From Nitrospirota bacterium (GTDB lineage: Bacteria; Nitrospirota; Nitrospiria; Nitrospirales; Nitrospiraceae): 64,000 nucleotides of DNA. A program made the position numbers and the translations under genes. The notes under the pieces were generated by a model that was given only the letters and a program-made list of their open reading frames with translations, searched no databases and was not told the origin of the DNA. This document shows, in pieces, positions 34,188 to 43,212 of the stretch. Position 1 is the stretch's first letter. Each line of letters starts with the position of its first letter. Location of the stretch: NCBI GenBank assembly GCA_030684575.1, contig JAUXVD010000008.1, positions 974,216 through 1,038,215 of the forward strand, written 5' to 3'.

Positions 34188-35681
34188 GTGGCGGACTTGT
34201 TTAAAAGACTCAGCCTGTTCCTGGATCGTTCAGATGGATCGCTGCAGCACAAGGCGATCAGGTCAGGCGTGTGGGTTACCTTGTCGAGTGTGTTTGGCGC
34301 GGGACTCTCCTTCCTCCGTTCGATCATTATGGCCCGACTCCTGACGCCGGAAATCTTCGGGCTCATGGCAATTTGCTCGATGGTGATCCGGGGGATCGAG
34401 ATCTTTACCGAAACAGGATTCGGCGCCGCGCTGATTCATCGACAGGAGCGTTTCGAAGACGCCAGGGATACGGCGTTTACGCTCTGGGTGTTACGTGGTG
34501 CCGGGTTGGCAGTGATTGCGTTCCTCGTCTCGCCCTTGGTTGCCTCGTTTTATAATGAAGCGGTGCTGCAACCGGTTGTCGCAGTGATCGGGATCAGTTT
34601 TATCTTAACGGGCTTCAATAATATCAATACAATTGCGCTGCAGAAAGAGTTGGATTTTAAGCGTCTGACCTATCTGGAACAAGTTGGTGGGGTACTCAGT
34701 ACAATCATAGGGTTAGGATTAGCGTATTGGCTACGGGATGTTTGGGCGCTCGTCTATTCGCAGCTCATATCTTCTGTTATTTCGGTGGTATTGTCGTACG
34801 TAATGGTGCCTGGACGACCGCGTTTCCGTTTCGATCCCGCGATCGCCAGAGAATTGTTTTCATATGGAAAATTCATGACGGGGTTAGCAGTTGTTGTTTT
34901 CTTGACCAATCAGCTTGACAGCGCGATGATCGGGAAGCTCTTGGGCATGGAGGCGCTGGGGTTTTATACGGTGGCCTACACCTTGGCCAATATCCCCTCG
35001 ACAAATTTATCGAAGGTGATCGCGAAGGTGCTTTTCCCTATGTTTAGCAAGCTCCAAGCCGATTTGGTGCAGTTGCGGGTGGAATATGTGCGGGGGGTCC
35101 GCTTGGTTGTCGCTGTGGTTGTGCCGATCTCGGTTGGAATTGTGGTGCTCGCCCATGACATTGTGACTGCGTTATATGGAGCCAAATGGGCTGCCGCCGC
35201 GATACCACTGCAGATTTTGGCAATTTTTGGATGTTTCCAGGCGTTGTGGATGCTGAATGGCTATCTCTATAACGCGATTGGTAAGCCGCACATCGATTTT
35301 TATATGAACACCTCGCGTCTTGTTCTCGTGCTGGGGTTGCTGTATCCACTGACCATTGCCTACGGCCTTGCCGGTGCGAGTGCGGCAGTGGCCTTGCCGA
35401 TGGCGGCGCAGTTTGTAGTTGGCGTCTTTTTATCCCGTAGAGTGATCGGGGTTCCCGTCATTGCCACCGTTCAACCGTTGGGAGTCGCCATCGTGCAGGG
35501 TGCGGTGTTGGCCGCAGTTCTTATCGCGGCCAAATCACTTATTGTCAGTGATTCCGTGCCAGGCCTGGTATTGGTGACGATCATCGGCGCTTCGCTGTGC
35601 CTCCTGTTTAATTTGCGAGATATCCAGGCGCAGCTAACGAGCCACAGGCTATCAATCTTCCCGGTTCGAGAAGCCCCATGA
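34188..35681 (+). CDS. Wzx-type polysaccharide flippase (MOP superfamily)
   Basis: 497 residues, about 12-14 membrane helices. N-terminal pattern typical of WzxC-like proteins: KAIRSGVWVTLSSVFGAGLS, ARLLTPEIFGLMAICSMV, FGAALIHRQE. Flips the lipid-linked repeat unit across the inner membrane. The GTG start at 34188 has GGAGAGG ten bases upstream. It opens a run of glycosyltransferase and ligase genes and is coupled to the next gene by an ATGA overlap. Confidence 0.92.
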   Translation: MADLFKRLSLFLDRSDGSLQHKAIRSGVWVTLSSVFGAGLSFLRSIIMARLLTPEIFGLMAICSMVIRGIEIFTETGFGAALIHRQERFEDARDTAFTLWVLRGAGLAVIAFLVSPLVASFYNEAVLQPVVAVIGISFILTGFNNINTIALQKELDFKRLTYLEQVGGVLSTIIGLGLAYWLRDVWALVYSQLISSVISVVLSYVMVPGRPRFRFDPAIARELFSYGKFMTGLAVVVFLTNQLDSAMIGKLLGMEALGFYTVAYTLANIPSTNLSKVIAKVLFPMFSKLQADLVQLRVEYVRGVRLVVAVVVPISVGIVVLAHDIVTALYGAKWAAAAIPLQILAIFGCFQALWMLNGYLYNAIGKPHIDFYMNTSRLVLVLGLLYPLTIAYGLAGASAAVALPMAAQFVVGVFLSRRVIGVPVIATVQPLGVAIVQGAVLAAVLIAAKSLIVSDSVPGLVLVTIIGASLCLLFNLRDIQAQLTSHRLSIFPVREAP

Positions 35682-36904
35682 GCGAAGTCCCTGCCAGAGT
35701 CTTATATTGTGAGGGTAACGCCGATGGTACTGTCGGCGGGTCGTATTTTTGTCTTCTGTATCTTGTGAAGGGATTAGATCGTAGTCGCTATGAGCCCATG
35801 GTTGTGTTTCAGAATGAGCACTCGCTTCTTCCAGAGTTTCATGAAGCGGGAATACGGACCGTCATATGGCCTAAGCCAGCTTCGTTTACGTTTGGAGATA
35901 GGCTTTCTGAACGGCCTGGAGTCTTTCGACTTATTCAGACGGTGGGGATGGTCATCCAGAGAACCCTTAACTTCATTCGGAAATTCGTGTTTACTGCGAT
36001 GGCTCGTACGTGGTTCCTGAGACGGGAAGGGGTCCAGATCGTTCATCTGAACAATACGATTCAGTATAGCCATGATTGGATGTTGGCTGCGAGGCTAGCT
36101 CGGATCAAATGCATCGTGCATGAACGTGGAATTAACGCAAGTTTTTCAAGGGCCGCTCAATATTTTGCGAAACGAGTGGACGCCGTCATCTGTATTTCCA
36201 ATGCGGTTCGCCAAAATATGCGCGAGCGAGGAATCGACTATGGAAATTTGCAGACAATTTATGACGGAATGGATCCCGATGCAAAACAGCGCCACACGAC
36301 ATCTGATGCGCTGCGCAGTGCCTATGGGATCGAATCGGGTGCGACCATCGTGGGCATGGTTGGGAATATCAAGGAGTGGAAGGGACAACACACCGTCATT
36401 CGCGCAATCGATGTGGTTCGAAGAACGTTCCCTTCAGTCCGTTGTGTATTAGTTGGGGATACAGGTCTTGAGCATCGGGAGTACGAACATGGTCTTCGGG
36501 AATTAGTCCGTTCCCTTGATCTTGCCCAGCATGTCATCTTCGCAGGGTTTCAAAAACATGTGGCGGATCACCTCATGATGTTCGATGTGGTGATTCATGC
36601 TTCGGTGTTGCCTGAGCCATTTGGCATGGTCCTCCTTGAGGCGATGGCATGCAGTAAACCGGTCATTGGAGCAAGCGCTGGTGCAGTCCCTGAGATCGTC
36701 GAGGAGGGTCGCACGGGCCTTACGTTCCCTCCTGGCGATTGGGAGCGGCTTGCGGATGCGATCGTCACATTATTGGGTGACCCCACATTGGCCCAGTCCA
36801 TGGGGCGAAACGGATTAGATCGTTTGGTAAAGAATTTTCACGTTTCAAGGAATATTGAGTCGGTTCAACAATTGTATCAAAGGGTTCTCTGTGAGGCCTC
36901 TTAA
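35678..36904 (+). CDS. Family 4 glycosyltransferase
   Basis: 408 residues, GT-B fold. N-terminal glycine loop region (GNADGTVGGSYFCLLYL); C-terminal donor site GMVGNIKEWKGQHTVIRA and the E-x7-E element EPFGMVLLEAMACSKPVI. Retaining transferase using a nucleotide sugar; sugar unknown. Overlaps Wzx (ATGA) and the following GT4 gene by 14 bases, so the three are tightly coupled. Confidence 0.9.
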   Translation: MSEVPARVLYCEGNADGTVGGSYFCLLYLVKGLDRSRYEPMVVFQNEHSLLPEFHEAGIRTVIWPKPASFTFGDRLSERPGVFRLIQTVGMVIQRTLNFIRKFVFTAMARTWFLRREGVQIVHLNNTIQYSHDWMLAARLARIKCIVHERGINASFSRAAQYFAKRVDAVICISNAVRQNMRERGIDYGNLQTIYDGMDPDAKQRHTTSDALRSAYGIESGATIVGMVGNIKEWKGQHTVIRAIDVVRRTFPSVRCVLVGDTGLEHREYEHGLRELVRSLDLAQHVIFAGFQKHVADHLMMFDVVIHASVLPEPFGMVLLEAMACSKPVIGASAGAVPEIVEEGRTGLTFPPGDWERLADAIVTLLGDPTLAQSMGRNGLDRLVKNFHVSRNIESVQQLYQRVLCEAS

Positions 36905-38024
36905 TGTTCTTCATTTACGAGATACCCACGAAATTGGTGGGCCTGGTAAGACTATTCTGGAGACCCATCGAGCCATAACGCGGGAGGGCTTCAGGCTCCA
37001 CCTCGGGGTGTTTCTGACCCGTGGCGAGTCCGGCGAGTCCCCTTTTACGGCTGAAGCCAGGCGTCTTGAGATGCCAGTCCATTTTATTCGGGGGTTCAAT
37101 CAATATGATCCTCGTGTGATCGGGCGGGTCATCGATCTCGTGAAAACGCTCCCGGTCGACATTGTGCATGCACATGAGGTGAAATCGGACGTCATTACGT
37201 ATTTGGCGGCGCGGCTCCATTCCGTCCCAATCGTGACGACCCTGCATGGTTGGATCGGGAATGGGTTTAAGCAGAGAGTGTTTACCGCGATAGATAAACG
37301 CCTCGTGAGTAGATTTGATCGAGTGATCGCAGTTTCGAAACAAATCGAACGTGATCTTGTAGTCTCGGGGGTGCCGCCGGAGAAGATCCGCTTGTTGCAC
37401 AATGCCATCGTGATTGAGCGCTATCGTCGAATAGGTCGACGAGGTGTTCTCACCGAGGTGCTTGGACGCCCGGTTTCCAGTCCAGTGATTGCAAGTATCG
37501 GACGGTTGAGTGCTGAGAAGGGCCATGCGGACCTGATCGACGCCATTGGTATCGTGAGCAGCCTGGGCCATAAAGTTTCTCTGGTTCTAATTGGGGATGG
37601 GCCCGAGCGGCCCAAGTTGTGCGAACAGATCAGAGCTCTCGGCCTCGAGCGTTCTGTTCACTTACCTGGATACATCAGAGAACCGCAGCGAATGCTCGAA
37701 GAAATCAACCTGATGGTACTTCCGTCCCATACCGAGGGACTCCCCAATGCGGCATTAGAGGCGTTGCTCATGGAAGTTCCCGTATTGGCGACCAGGGTAG
37801 GCGGTACGCCGGAGGTCATCACGGATGGAGAGACCGGACGGTTAGTCCCGGCACATTCGCCTGCCGCGCTCGCAGCGTGTATCCTCGAATTTCTTGCCGC
37901 ACCAGAGCTGTGGAAGCGCATGGCAAGTCGAGGGCAAGATATGGTGAAAAAAAACTTTGATTTTCAGGTGAGGACCCGTAAGTTGGAAGCGATCTACGTT
38001 GAGATGATGATGGGACGGGCCTAG
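36891..38024 (+). CDS. Family 4 glycosyltransferase
   Basis: 377 residues. The GTG at 36891 begins VRPLNVLHLRDTHEIGGPGKT, the first strand and glycine loop of the GT-B fold, so it is preferred to an internal-looking start at 36855. C-terminal: VIASIGRLSAEKGHADLIDA and HTEGLPNAALEALLMEVPVL with the E-x7-E element. Likely adds a sugar to the repeat unit. Three bases separate its stop from the next start. Confidence 0.9.
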   Translation: MRPLNVLHLRDTHEIGGPGKTILETHRAITREGFRLHLGVFLTRGESGESPFTAEARRLEMPVHFIRGFNQYDPRVIGRVIDLVKTLPVDIVHAHEVKSDVITYLAARLHSVPIVTTLHGWIGNGFKQRVFTAIDKRLVSRFDRVIAVSKQIERDLVVSGVPPEKIRLLHNAIVIERYRRIGRRGVLTEVLGRPVSSPVIASIGRLSAEKGHADLIDAIGIVSSLGHKVSLVLIGDGPERPKLCEQIRALGLERSVHLPGYIREPQRMLEEINLMVLPSHTEGLPNAALEALLMEVPVLATRVGGTPEVITDGETGRLVPAHSPAALAACILEFLAAPELWKRMASRGQDMVKKNFDFQVRTRKLEAIYVEMMMGRA

Positions 38025-38027
38025 AAA

Positions 38028-39296
38028 ATGGTGTACTACGGGCTGCTACTATTTTTTGCATTAGAGTACATCCGTCCGTCGAGTTACCTGCCTGCACTCA
38101 ACGCACTGCATTTGAATTCAATCGTCCCTCTCCTTGTCCTGATCGGGGCGATGTTTACCAAACGGGTTAAAATTGCAGATGTCCTGGCAAGCCCCAATGC
38201 CAGGTGGTTGATGTTTCTCCTGTCTCTCATCGTCGTTTCTGGTATGACTTCTGACGTCAAAATGTATGTGCTGATTGTCTTTGAAGCCGTGCTTGGGTAT
38301 TTCTTCATGTTTGTCATTCTCAAGAAGGAACTCTATGACCTCGATAGGGTCAAGGGAGTACTCACGACTTTGATCGTGGTCCATCTGGTTGTCGGAGCTC
38401 TGACACCAGAAATGTTTTCGGGTGACGGGGAAAGACATTATATCGCCTCAGGTTCATTCCTGGGAGATGGCAATGACTTCGCGTTGTCGGTAAACATTAT
38501 TATCCCGCTGTGCCTGTTTATGATGTCATCGTCCCAAGGGGTTGTTCGGAAGCTCTTCTATGCAAGCATCCTGGCCATTCTCATCATTTCCGTCGTGGCA
38601 ACGCAATCAAGAGGGGGGATGGTCGCGTTAGCCTGCGTAGGGGTCTATTACTGGCTTAAGAGTAGCCGAAAGATTCTGGGAGTCGTTGGGATTCTAATCG
38701 TAAGCGCGCTTATTGTGTCTGTGGCACCGCCGCAATTTTTCGAGCGAATGGAAACGATGACCCAGACGGGTGACGAGATGGAGGGGTCTGCTCAAGGCAG
38801 GATTTTGGCATGGGGTGCTGCGATTAAAATGGTTTCGGACCATCCTATTCTTGGTGTCGGGGCGGGCCATTTCCCTGTTAAGTATGGAGTGGATTACCGG
38901 CCGGAAGGAATTGGGAAAAATGAGATTCCTTGGCAAACGGCACATTCATCGTATTTTCTTATTCTCGGCGAGTTGGGCATTCCTGGCATTATCTTTTTCT
39001 TGGCGATCATCATTTCAAATTTTCTAGCGGGTGAACGGATGTCGCGAGAAATGAAAACTCGATTGACCGAGCGCGATGTGACCTGCCGGAATCTGGTGAT
39101 TGCGCTGAATGCGAGTTTGGTCGGATTTGTGGTTGGCGGAGCGTTTCTCTCGGCAACGTATTACCCTCATATCTATTTACTGGCGGGGCTTCTGGAGTGT
39201 GGGCGAGATCTGTGTAAGAAGACGCTCGCAGCAGAGACTGTAGATCTCGGCCCAGAGGGGAATGTGTCCCTGGCCTATCGGGGTGTGTCCGCATGA
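38028..39296 (+). CDS. O-antigen ligase/polymerase-like protein, exosortase-A-associated type
   Basis: 422 residues with about ten to twelve membrane helices. The start MVYYGLLLFFALEYIRPSSY and the Wzy_C-type central motif (TQSRGGMVALACVGVYYWL, then DHPILGVGAGHFPV and TAHSSYFLILGELGIPGII) match the O-ligase/Wzy family; the N terminus resembles the putative O-glycosylation ligase of exosortase A loci. It either polymerises the repeat units or transfers the glycan to an acceptor. It lies between GT4 genes and after the flippase, a standard Wzy position. Confidence 0.87.
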   Translation: MVYYGLLLFFALEYIRPSSYLPALNALHLNSIVPLLVLIGAMFTKRVKIADVLASPNARWLMFLLSLIVVSGMTSDVKMYVLIVFEAVLGYFFMFVILKKELYDLDRVKGVLTTLIVVHLVVGALTPEMFSGDGERHYIASGSFLGDGNDFALSVNIIIPLCLFMMSSSQGVVRKLFYASILAILIISVVATQSRGGMVALACVGVYYWLKSSRKILGVVGILIVSALIVSVAPPQFFERMETMTQTGDEMEGSAQGRILAWGAAIKMVSDHPILGVGAGHFPVKYGVDYRPEGIGKNEIPWQTAHSSYFLILGELGIPGIIFFLAIIISNFLAGERMSREMKTRLTERDVTCRNLVIALNASLVGFVVGGAFLSATYYPHIYLLAGLLECGRDLCKKTLAAETVDLGPEGNVSLAYRGVSA

Positions 39297-39342
39297 GGCC
39301 GGAAATGTCTTGGCCGCTCATTGGTCATAGCGAGGAGTGTAG

Positions 39343-40506
39343 ATGATATCCGAGGCAAACCATTCCGCCAGTCGTCCGTCTGAAGGACAGCGCCCGAGAA
39401 AGTACAATCTCTTGATTGTCGTCTCTAACCTTTGGATTGGGGGGACCGAGGTCGTCATCCAAAATCTTTGTCATACCCTCGATCGCAGTTTATTCAATGT
39501 CAGTGTGTGTCATCTCAAGGAGCGTGGCAATATTGGAGATGATCTACATCGCGCAGGTGTGGACATCGTCGGGGTTCCTTCCTCAAAATTTTTCAAGAGA
39601 GCCAACTATTTTTCTTTTCTCGAGCTCTTGAAGGTCATCCGTAGTAAGGAAATTGACATCATCCATTCTCATACGACCTATTCTCTCACCGACTCCGCAC
39701 TCAGCAAGCTATTTTGTCCGAGCGTCAAATTAGTGCATACGTTTCATTTTGGAAACTATCCTCATGATGACAAACGGCGGATGTTAATGGAGCGGATTTT
39801 TTCCAAGGTTGCGGATTGTTTAGTCGCAGTCGGCGATCATCAGCGGAAAACGATCGAGCAGGCCTACGGTGTGTCTTCGACCAAGATGAGGAAAATATGG
39901 AATGGTGTCACCCTGTCAGATGGGGGAGAAGCGTTTGACCTCCAGTCCGTCATCGGGACGGAGAAGCGGTTGGTGGTGGGAACGATTGCCACGCTGTATG
40001 AACAAAAAGGCATTACATTTTTGTTGGATGTCGCGGCCCGGCTAAAGAGTCAGGGGGAGAAGGTGGCGTTTATTGTGGCCGGTGAAGGGCCTCTTCGAAA
40101 AGAGCTTGAGCAAAAGTGCGAACGACTTGGTTTATCCGATACCGTGTATTTGATCGGTTGGGTCAAAGACGCGGCAGCGCGGTTAATCCCCAAACTTGAC
40201 GTCTTCTTTCAGCCGTCTCTTTGGGAGGCCATGTCAGTGGTTGTGTTGGAAGCGATGGCCGCAGGGAAGCCAATCGTCGTCACTCGTGTCGGGGAGAACC
40301 CGCTGGTGATTGGCCATGATCGAGACGGCCTTCTTGTCGATCCCAGAAATATTGATCAGATGGTGAGTGCCCTGTCGCGGTTGATTCATGAGCCAGGGTT
40401 GGGAGCTCGACTCGGGGACGAAGCCAAGAAAACATTTTATCAGTCCTTTACTGCGGACCGGATGGCACGGGATTATGAACGGCTCTATTTGGAGGTTTTG
40501 GGGTGA
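39343..40506 (+). CDS. Family 4 glycosyltransferase
   Basis: 387 residues. YNLLIVVSNLWIGGTEVVIQ holds the acceptor-side glycine loop; VGTIATLYEQKGITFLLDVA and the E-x7-E element QPSLWEAMSVVVLEAMAAGKP form the donor site. The preferred start is ATG 39343 with an AGGAG nearby. Retaining GT-B enzyme of unknown sugar specificity. Confidence 0.9.
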   Translation: MISEANHSASRPSEGQRPRKYNLLIVVSNLWIGGTEVVIQNLCHTLDRSLFNVSVCHLKERGNIGDDLHRAGVDIVGVPSSKFFKRANYFSFLELLKVIRSKEIDIIHSHTTYSLTDSALSKLFCPSVKLVHTFHFGNYPHDDKRRMLMERIFSKVADCLVAVGDHQRKTIEQAYGVSSTKMRKIWNGVTLSDGGEAFDLQSVIGTEKRLVVGTIATLYEQKGITFLLDVAARLKSQGEKVAFIVAGEGPLRKELEQKCERLGLSDTVYLIGWVKDAAARLIPKLDVFFQPSLWEAMSVVVLEAMAAGKPIVVTRVGENPLVIGHDRDGLLVDPRNIDQMVSALSRLIHEPGLGARLGDEAKKTFYQSFTADRMARDYERLYLEVLG

Positions 40507-40528
40507 TCAACCAAACGCCTGGCCCCAC

Positions 40529-41764
40529 ATGCTGAGAGTGTTATTTCTCTCGCAAATCGTCCCGTATCCTCCTCACGGTGGTGTGCTTCAGCGTGGCTAT
40601 AATCTGTTGCGTGAGCTAGGGCGCAACGCGCAGGTACATCTGCTGGCGTTCGTGCATCCTGATGTGCTTCCTACGGAGGCGTCGATTCAGGAGAGTCGGG
40701 CGGTTCTTCTCAAGTGTTGTGAGGCGGTGGAGTATTTCCCGCTTTGGCCCAAGGCTTCCTCGATTCATCGATTCGCAGGGCTGGCTGCGAGTGCATTATC
40801 TTCGAGCCCGTTCAGCGTGTTGGCACACCGATCAGCAGCGTTCCAGCGGCGTGTCTCCGAATTGATCGGTACACAGAAGTTCGATCTCATCCATGTCGAT
40901 ACCATAGCGCTGGCACAGTTTCTGGACAAGCAGCGGTCGATTGCCACGGTGGTTACCCATCACAACATTGAGTCGCAGCTGATGGAACGCCGGGCCGGTG
41001 CCGAGACAGGACAGCTTGCGAGGCGATTTTTGCAGCGGGAGACCCAGAAGTTACGCGCGTACGAGGCGGAGAAGGTTGGGGCGTTCGATGTCAATATTTT
41101 CGTCTCACAGACAGACGAGAAGACCCTCCTTGAACGAGTTCCGGGCCTCCGCACGGCCATTGTGCCCAATGGGGTCGATATTGAGTACTTCTCACCGAGT
41201 CAAGGGATAGACTCGCCGGCGCTTATCTATACGGGCGGCATGAACATGTTTGCGAATCGCGATGCTGTCATGTTCTTCCTGAGCGAGATTTGGCCCTTGA
41301 TCAAGCAGCGGGTGCCGGACGTGCGGTTTTTTGCCGTCGGGCAAGATCCGCCGAAGGATCTCCTTGCGCTGGCAGCGAGCGACTCTCAAGTAATAGTCAC
41401 TGGATATGTGTCCGATATTCGTCCGCTGGTCCGGGATGCATCAGTCTACGTCGTGCCTCTGCGCGTAGGAGGCGGGACGCGCTTGAAGGTCTTAGATGCG
41501 ATGGCCATGGGCAAAGCGATGGTCTCGACCTCGATCGGTTGCGAAGGCCTCGACGTTCGCCCCGACGAGCATCTCTTGGTGGGCGATACCCCTGAACAGT
41601 TTGCGGAAAAGACCGTCATGTTGCTGGGAGATCGAAATCGCCGACTTGCGTTGGGGCGTGCCGCTCGCGAATTGGTCGAGCGCCGGTACTCCTGGCGCAC
41701 GATCGGAGGACAGCTCCTGGATGCGTATCGTCGCGCAATGGAGAGCGGAGGGAAGGCGCGATGA
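40529..41764 (+). CDS. Family 4 glycosyltransferase
   Basis: 411 residues from the ATG at 40529, where the first strand begins (LRVLFLSQIVPYPPHGGVLQ); earlier in-frame sequence lies inside the upstream gene. The donor domain has PALIYTGGMNMFANRDAVMF and RVGGGTRLKVLDAMAMGKAM. The HGG-x-x-R arrangement near the N terminus resembles sugar transferases associated with PEP-CTERM/EpsH systems, but I would not insist on that subfamily. Coupled to the next gene by ATGA. Confidence 0.88.
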   Translation: MLRVLFLSQIVPYPPHGGVLQRGYNLLRELGRNAQVHLLAFVHPDVLPTEASIQESRAVLLKCCEAVEYFPLWPKASSIHRFAGLAASALSSSPFSVLAHRSAAFQRRVSELIGTQKFDLIHVDTIALAQFLDKQRSIATVVTHHNIESQLMERRAGAETGQLARRFLQRETQKLRAYEAEKVGAFDVNIFVSQTDEKTLLERVPGLRTAIVPNGVDIEYFSPSQGIDSPALIYTGGMNMFANRDAVMFFLSEIWPLIKQRVPDVRFFAVGQDPPKDLLALAASDSQVIVTGYVSDIRPLVRDASVYVVPLRVGGGTRLKVLDAMAMGKAMVSTSIGCEGLDVRPDEHLLVGDTPEQFAEKTVMLLGDRNRRLALGRAARELVERRYSWRTIGGQLLDAYRRAMESGGKAR

Positions 41765-43167
41765 ATCGCTATTTAGCCGCGCTCTACAGTTTGGCCCCTG
41801 TTTGGGGGCAGAACCTGATCTTGACGGGATACAGCACCTTACTCGATCGTGAACGGTATGCCGGACGATTTGGCGAGTTTCGAGATTTGTTAGCCAAGGC
41901 TGAGTGGTTTTCGCGGAGCGAGCTGGAAGCCTATCAGGATGAGCGGCTTCGCACCATTGTGAAGCATGCCTATGAGACGGTTCCGTTTTACCGTCGCCGG
42001 TTCGACGAATGTAAGTTGAAACCGTCAGATATTCGAGGCCAGGGTGATTTGCCCAAGGTGCCGCTGCTGACTCGCGATGATGTCCGATCCCACTTTGATG
42101 ACTTACGTTCCAGAAGTGTATCGCGTGGGTCGATGCGGACGGGTCATACGAGTGGGACGACCGGCACTCCGCTGACCGTCGGGTATGATGCCGATAATGT
42201 GTGGATGGCCTACGCGGCACTCGACCGGCATTATCGATGGGCAGGGTGCCGTCTGGCCAAGGATGGAGATCGAATCGGGGTCGTTCGTGGCAATGTCATC
42301 GTGCCGTTGGAACAGAAGGGGACGCCATTTTGGCGGATGAACCGGCGCCACAACCAGATGTTGCTGTCGTCGTTTCATCTCTCGAAACAGAATCTCCCGG
42401 CCTACTTCGATGCGTTAGCCCGTTTCCAGCCTGCGCTGCTCGACGGATATCCCTCGACGCTGTATGTGCTCGCCAAGTTTCTGCAAAGCCGGGGCGAGAC
42501 CTTTCCCCTCCGCGCCGTGATTACGTCGTCCGAAACGCTCTACGATTTTCAGCGTCAGGTGATAGAGGAACGGTTTGCCTGCCGCGTGTTCGATTACTAT
42601 GCGCTGGCCGAGCGGGTAGTGTTTTCCAGCGAGTGCGAGCGGCATGAGGGACATCACCTAGCGATGGAATATGGGGTCTCGGAGATCGTTGACAAGCACG
42701 GGCTCCCAACTCCGCTCGGCACTGTGGGCAAACTGGTCGGAACGAGCTTGCACAACATGGCGATGCCGTTGATCCGCTATGTGACGAATGACATGACGAG
42801 TCTGAGAGAGAAGTCCTGTTCCTGTGGGCGTGGTTTGAACATCATGGATGACGTGACGACGAAGGCCGAAGATGTGCTCACCTTGAAAGATGGACGGCTG
42901 ATCTCCCCCTCTGTGCTGACGCATCCGTTTAAACCGCTTGATTGCATCGAGGGGTCGCAGATCGTGCAAACGGATTGTCAGACCGTGATCGTGAAACTCA
43001 TTCCTGGTCCGACCTATACACCGGAGCATACGCACCATCTGATCACTGAGCTGAAGGCCCGTTTGGGACAGGATGTCCGGGTTGAGGTGCAGATGGTGGA
43101 TCGGCTGGAACCGGCGGCAAACGGAAAGTTCAAATGGGTGACATCCCACGTTCCACTAGGTATCTGA
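41761..43167 (+). CDS. CapK/PaaK-like adenylate-forming ligase
   Basis: 468 residues. Adenylation-domain signature GHTSGTTGTPLTVGYD (about residue 125), DGYPSTLYVLAKFLQ, DYYALAERVVFSSECE and a small zinc-like cluster CSCGRG near residue 358. Related to phenylacetate-CoA ligase and the CapK proteins of capsule loci, for which the substrate is not known. It would activate a carboxylate as an adenylate; with the acyl ligase at 16747 it is the second such activating enzyme in the locus. Starts by ATGA overlap with the GT4 gene. Confidence 0.83.
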   Translation: MNRYLAALYSLAPVWGQNLILTGYSTLLDRERYAGRFGEFRDLLAKAEWFSRSELEAYQDERLRTIVKHAYETVPFYRRRFDECKLKPSDIRGQGDLPKVPLLTRDDVRSHFDDLRSRSVSRGSMRTGHTSGTTGTPLTVGYDADNVWMAYAALDRHYRWAGCRLAKDGDRIGVVRGNVIVPLEQKGTPFWRMNRRHNQMLLSSFHLSKQNLPAYFDALARFQPALLDGYPSTLYVLAKFLQSRGETFPLRAVITSSETLYDFQRQVIEERFACRVFDYYALAERVVFSSECERHEGHHLAMEYGVSEIVDKHGLPTPLGTVGKLVGTSLHNMAMPLIRYVTNDMTSLREKSCSCGRGLNIMDDVTTKAEDVLTLKDGRLISPSVLTHPFKPLDCIEGSQIVQTDCQTVIVKLIPGPTYTPEHTHHLITELKARLGQDVRVEVQMVDRLEPAANGKFKWVTSHVPLGI

Positions 43168-43212
43168 CCGGGCCAGTTCTTCCATTGGTTTGAAGAGAAG
43201 GGAACAAGACGT

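Noticed and set aside
36915..37571. 218-codon minus-strand frame
   Set aside because: Antisense to a clear GT4 gene with intact motifs; no domain of its own.
41492..42220. 242-codon open frame on the minus strand
   Set aside because: Lies antisense to the end of a GT4 gene and the start of the CapK-like gene; no recognisable domain and biased composition.
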